A stretch of DNA of 64,000 nucleotides from Breviolum minutum Mf 1.05b.01. Lineage: Eukaryota > Sar > Dinophyceae > Suessiales > Symbiodiniaceae. Shown here one piece after another: positions 60,958 through 64,000 of this stretch. The first letter of the stretch is position 1. The number at the start of each line of letters is the position of its first letter. A program made the position numbers and the translations under genes. The notes under the pieces were generated by a model that had not been told where the DNA came from, searched no databases, and saw only the letters and a list, made by a program, of their open reading frames with translations. The stretch lies in NCBI GenBank assembly GCA_000507305.1, contig DF239023.1, positions 198,761 to 262,760 on the forward strand, in the 5' to 3' direction.

Positions 60958-63315
60958 AAATTGATCCATGTCATCGTCCTCCTTTCCTTCCGGATGCTTA
61001 GCCTTTGCTTTTTTCTGTGGGTTTGGCATCTGCGACTGACGAAGCATCTGTTTCAATTCATCAAACGACGTATTCATCTGTGCATCCTGCCTTTGCAATG
61101 CTGTCTCCAATGAATGCTGAAAGTTTTGTGACATCTGACCTACTTGGGTTGCAATTTCTTTCCTCACCAACTGAAATTCCCCATCAACCCTTTTTTCAAA
61201 GGCTTGCGACTGCTCATCTCTTTGAATGACTTTGGCTTTGAGATCATCAAATTGCGACTGCAGTTCTGAAATCCTTTCATTCTGTTGTTTGAATTTCGTT
61301 TCAGTTGGTGCATCAATTTGTCTTTGTGCAGCTGGTTGTGTCACAGTATTTGCCTTCCAACTAGTAGGAAACGACGGCTGCGATGTAGGCACAAATGATG
61401 CCCATGGATCATGCTTCAACTGTGGCAATGATGATGATGATGCAGTTGAGACCTGAGATGACCTATTACTAGGGGCAACACCTGCCAAAATCGGTGAATG
61501 CTGATGTTGTTGAAACTTCGAATGCACGGCTTTCACCAACACACACTGATCATTCCACATCAAAAATTCATGCTCACAAGGGCATGTTGATCCTACCAGC
61601 CATGACTTCTCATTGAGGGACTTGACTGGTCTTCCATTCCATGAATTTGCTTTCATCCATTTCTGGATATCATCGTACTTTGCCCCTACTGGTACTGGTT
61701 GCACCTTGTATATATGTGAAATAGGAGATATATCAGGGATGTCATCTTGGGGACGCAACTTGGCAAACAACGACTTGAATTCTTCATGCCTGCATCTCAC
61801 TCCCCGACTTGTCCTATTGCTTGACCCCTTAGTCTTGGTGATCCTGATTTGTCCTAAATGTTCCGGTGCTTGAACCAACATTTGTGAAATTTCAATTGGG
61901 GATTTGTCAACCCATACAATTGCATATTTTGCATCTGCCATATTCTCTTTGGTCTTGGGAATGGTATAGATGCCATTTGTGCCACTTAAACGATGGTAAT
62001 TTTCAACCTTTCCACCTTCAACTCTCGCATGAAATTGAACACTTGTTGCATCATGTGGTGCACACTTCATCCCATGAGCCACCCAAGATCTACCCCATGG
62101 AGGTCCCTGGAAACTAGATTCTTCTACATTCATCGCTTGCAATGCATATTTGACAGGATGCGAGGCCGCTTGGGCCCATTCATGTGCCGGAATCTCATCT
62201 CTAAACAACGTGAATGCCATGACGGTGCCTTCTTTGACAACCACCTGATCAATCTTGTCATCATGGTGAATGCGAATCCTTTTCTGGCCTAAATTATGGA
62301 CACATGCTGCAATGATGAGAGTTTGACCATTTGATGCTTTCACTGGAATCTGTGCCTTGCAACAATGCTTGGAATCTCTTGCAGGACATTTATGTCCAAG
62401 AACCACTACTGCACATTCGTCACTCGAGATTATGGTGGGATCCACAATCCATGGTGCTGCAACTTCCGCATCTGTGAGAACAATGCCACTCATTCCCGGT
62501 GATATCGATGTTTTGACTGATGGCATGGTATCATCTTCATTGCGAAAAACACTAGGCAAAAGTTCCAGCTCATTGGCACAAATCTTTTGTTGAGCCTGCA
62601 TTTGTTTTTGTTTTGCCCAATCCTTGGTTTTTTGTTGTGCCACAACTTCTTTATTGGTGATGTTTGGAAACTCAATGTGCATTGTAGATGCCAATTTCTT
62701 GATTGCATCCATCCTCTCAGAATCTTTTTGAATCTGTACAATCGTTTTCATGGTTTGAAGTCCACATGCACGACTCATTGCATCGATCATTGTTGTTGTT
62801 CCCATGAGATCTGCTCCTTGATTTAACATGAAAACCGCAATGTGATTTTTTGTTTCAATCATTGCATCTGCCTTGTTGCCCCCCCCGCATAACGACAAAA
62901 TGGCATTAAGTCTAAGGGAGTCTCTGCTTTTTGGCAATTGATGGAACTTGACTTCTGGCATGAAATTCTTGCCTTGTACAACAATTCGCAACTCTGATGT
63001 ATGTCCGATAAATTCGGAAATGGACTTCCATGGATGCATGAATATGCCAATCTCATCACCACTTTCAACATTTCCATCCCAAACCCATGAGTCCCACAAT
63101 TTGAAACACACATGGACAAGGTCATTTCCATCATGTTTGGGAGTTGGCAACTGTTTGATAAACATCCAGGATATGATATACATTTGCATATGTTGTGTAG
63201 ATAACGACAAACCATTCATGGAAGGGGCCAAAATGACATCAACCGTGTTGTCACCTTTTCCATTGATTGGCTGTATGTAAATTGTCCATCCTACACACTG
63301 CAATGCATGCATCAT
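60955..63315 (-). CDS. Retrotransposon ORF1 protein (main part)
   Basis: 786 codons from an internal Met at 63,315. No enzymatic motif. Residues about 547-576 (KWMKANSWNGRP then SLNEKSWLVGS) form a compact patterned segment that, from memory, recurs in dinoflagellate LINE ORF1 proteins. A Ser/Pro/Gln-rich linker (about 577-665) follows, then a predicted coiled coil (about 675-760, with ISELQSQFDDLKAKV and LETALQRQDAQM heptads), a short basic patch KKAKAKH and an acidic tail EDDDMDQF. Coiled coil plus basic patch fits an RNA-binding, multimerising ORF1 role. There is no CCHC knuckle. The true N-terminus is upstream: the Met used here is only where the frame reopens after a frame change near 63,300. 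The reading may be fused to ORF2 by readthrough of its TGA. Confidence 0.8.
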   Translation of the reverse strand: MMHALQCVGWTIYIQPINGKGDNTVDVILAPSMNGLSLSTQHMQMYIISWMFIKQLPTPKHDGNDLVHVCFKLWDSWVWDGNVESGDEIGIFMHPWKSISEFIGHTSELRIVVQGKNFMPEVKFHQLPKSRDSLRLNAILSLCGGGNKADAMIETKNHIAVFMLNQGADLMGTTTMIDAMSRACGLQTMKTIVQIQKDSERMDAIKKLASTMHIEFPNITNKEVVAQQKTKDWAKQKQMQAQQKICANELELLPSVFRNEDDTMPSVKTSISPGMSGIVLTDAEVAAPWIVDPTIISSDECAVVVLGHKCPARDSKHCCKAQIPVKASNGQTLIIAACVHNLGQKRIRIHHDDKIDQVVVKEGTVMAFTLFRDEIPAHEWAQAASHPVKYALQAMNVEESSFQGPPWGRSWVAHGMKCAPHDATSVQFHARVEGGKVENYHRLSGTNGIYTIPKTKENMADAKYAIVWVDKSPIEISQMLVQAPEHLGQIRITKTKGSSNRTSRGVRCRHEEFKSLFAKLRPQDDIPDISPISHIYKVQPVPVGAKYDDIQKWMKANSWNGRPVKSLNEKSWLVGSTCPCEHEFLMWNDQCVLVKAVHSKFQQHQHSPILAGVAPSNRSSQVSTASSSSLPQLKHDPWASFVPTSQPSFPTSWKANTVTQPAAQRQIDAPTETKFKQQNERISELQSQFDDLKAKVIQRDEQSQAFEKRVDGEFQLVRKEIATQVGQMSQNFQHSLETALQRQDAQMNTSFDELKQMLRQSQMPNPQKKAKAKHPEGKEDDDMDQF

Positions 63316-63999
63316 TCCAGATTGCTTTCATGGCCACCGTCCAACTACATTGGGTTTTCAATATGTCGTGGCACTGCACAAATTTCGGCAAATTCAACAT
63401 CTGCATGTTCTGATCATTACCTTCTGGCGAAGGTTGGCAAAACACACAGTCAGGACATTCTATTTGACGATCATGTGCACGTCCGAAAGGGTCAACGAAT
63501 TTTTCACTCCCACTGAATTCATCAGGAAAAAATTCCCGAACCGTATTTCCAACCTGGTAGATGAGGTGACCCATGATTCTTTTCTGAACGACGATGCCAT
63601 TGTGGGAGAGAATATGATCACAAAAGGATTCTCACATGTTCGAAATTTTCCATCATCCAAGAACAATTTACTCGGAATGTTTGCCCATAACATCATTGGA
63701 AAATCCTGAGTTACATCACTTTCAATCAATGGTAACTTACTTCCATTCTGCATGATGATCCAAATGTCTTGTGGGGTTGAAGGACCCAAAAGGTTTTTCA
63801 TGACATCCATGATCTTCAGCCCTTCACGCACTCGGAAACAGAACGTGGTTGTCGGAGTCTTAACAGTCATTGTGATGAAAAAAGGCACAGCGAGTGTCGG
63901 ATCAATGAGGAGGTGGGTCTCGACTGCCGATCGAATGCAAAGTCCTTGTTCACAAATTATGGTTTCGACTGCATCTGCACGAATCCTTCTGGCCATCAC
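63316..63999 (-). pseudogene. ORF1 upstream part with two compensating frame changes
   Basis: From the right edge the minus strand is open in frame with the main ORF1 (VETHLLIDPTLAVPFFITMT, FCFRVREGLKIMDVMKNLLG) to about 63,600. The protein-like reading then continues one base out of frame (IMGHLIYQVGNTVREFFPDE, then RQIECPDCVFCQPSPEG) to about 63,310, and returns to the first frame as MMHALQCVGWTIYIQP. The two changes cancel. They could be real disabling indels in this copy or sequencing errors. The first Met in the window is not the true start, since the frame reaches the edge. Confidence 0.65.
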
Positions 64000-64000
64000 A

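Larger units (their letters stand above)
55095..63999 (-). mobile_element. Non-LTR (LINE-type) retrotransposon, 5' end beyond the window
   Basis: One transcription unit on the minus strand with ORF1, then an endonuclease-RT-zinc-RNase H ORF2, then about 170 bp of 3' non-coding sequence before a family K element. There are no long terminal repeats, integrase or protease motifs. Domain order EEP, RT, zf-RVT-like CCHC, RNase H is that of I/R1/Tad-type LINE clades. No poly(A) tail or tandem tail is obvious at the 3' end (a TTTTATTTATTTTATTTTT run lies near 55,165-55,185 on the minus strand), and target-site duplications cannot be tested because the 5' end is outside the window. ORF2 appears intact once the 59.2 kb join is corrected, so the element may be young, whereas ORF1 carries two frame changes. 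Confidence 0.92.

Noticed and set aside
1-63999. Dinoflagellate spliced-leader genes or telomeric TTTAGGG arrays
   Set aside because: I looked for the CCATTTTGGCTCAAG core and for tandem CCCTAAA. Only isolated CCCTAAAC words were seen.

Overview
The window reads as nuclear DNA of a microbial eukaryote, most likely a dinoflagellate (Symbiodiniaceae or relatives). Three things point there: a long non-LTR retrotransposon whose reverse transcriptase has the DN/EG active-site variant and the GEA..NPGP pre-endonuclease motif that I recall from dinoflagellate LINEs (recall, not a search); a broken coding fragment (51.5-52.2 kb) that resembles a multi-copy dinoflagellate protein family; and very gene-poor DNA packed with short inverted-repeat elements. 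There are no bacterial operons, ribosome binding sites, CRISPR arrays or recognisable tRNA/rRNA genes. The species cannot be fixed from the window.

Positions 1-55.1 kb are repeat-rich non-coding DNA. I sorted over 100 short (70-180 bp) inverted-repeat, MITE-like elements and related dispersed repeats into about 18 families, labelled A-S here by terminal sequence. Most begin TAC and end GTA, as expected for elements flanked by a TA target duplication. At 54,289-54,508 one element (family L) sits inside another (family F), and removing L with one TA restores F. Microsatellites (TGA, CAA, TTG, GTTT/GGTT, AT) and short minisatellites lie between them. Coding evidence in this part is thin: a ubiquitin-hydrolase-like fragment (3.0-3.5 kb, minus), a dinoflagellate-type coding fragment with an in-frame TGA (51.5-52.2 kb, minus), and a handful of 70-450 bp coding-like islands that could be exons of intron-rich genes.

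Positions 55.1-64.0 kb hold one minus-strand non-LTR (LINE-type) retrotransposon running off the right edge. In transcription order: ORF1 (right edge to 60,955; coiled coil and acidic tail; 5' part frameshifted), an in-frame TGA followed by CTA, then ORF2 (60,933-55,266) with an NPGP motif, endonuclease/exonuclease/phosphatase domain, reverse transcriptase, CCHC zinc motif, RNase H and a roughly 310-residue C-terminal extension. ORF2 looks broken at 59.2 kb, but the break coincides with a single N and a 38-bp exact repeat. Collapsing the 40-bp unit restores one frame of 1,875 codons, so that break is most simply an assembly join error.

Together the window shows an autonomous LINE with near-intact enzymatic domains in a landscape shaped mainly by non-autonomous TA-inserting elements, for which no transposase gene is present here. 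Repeat boundaries are read by eye and may be off by several bases.
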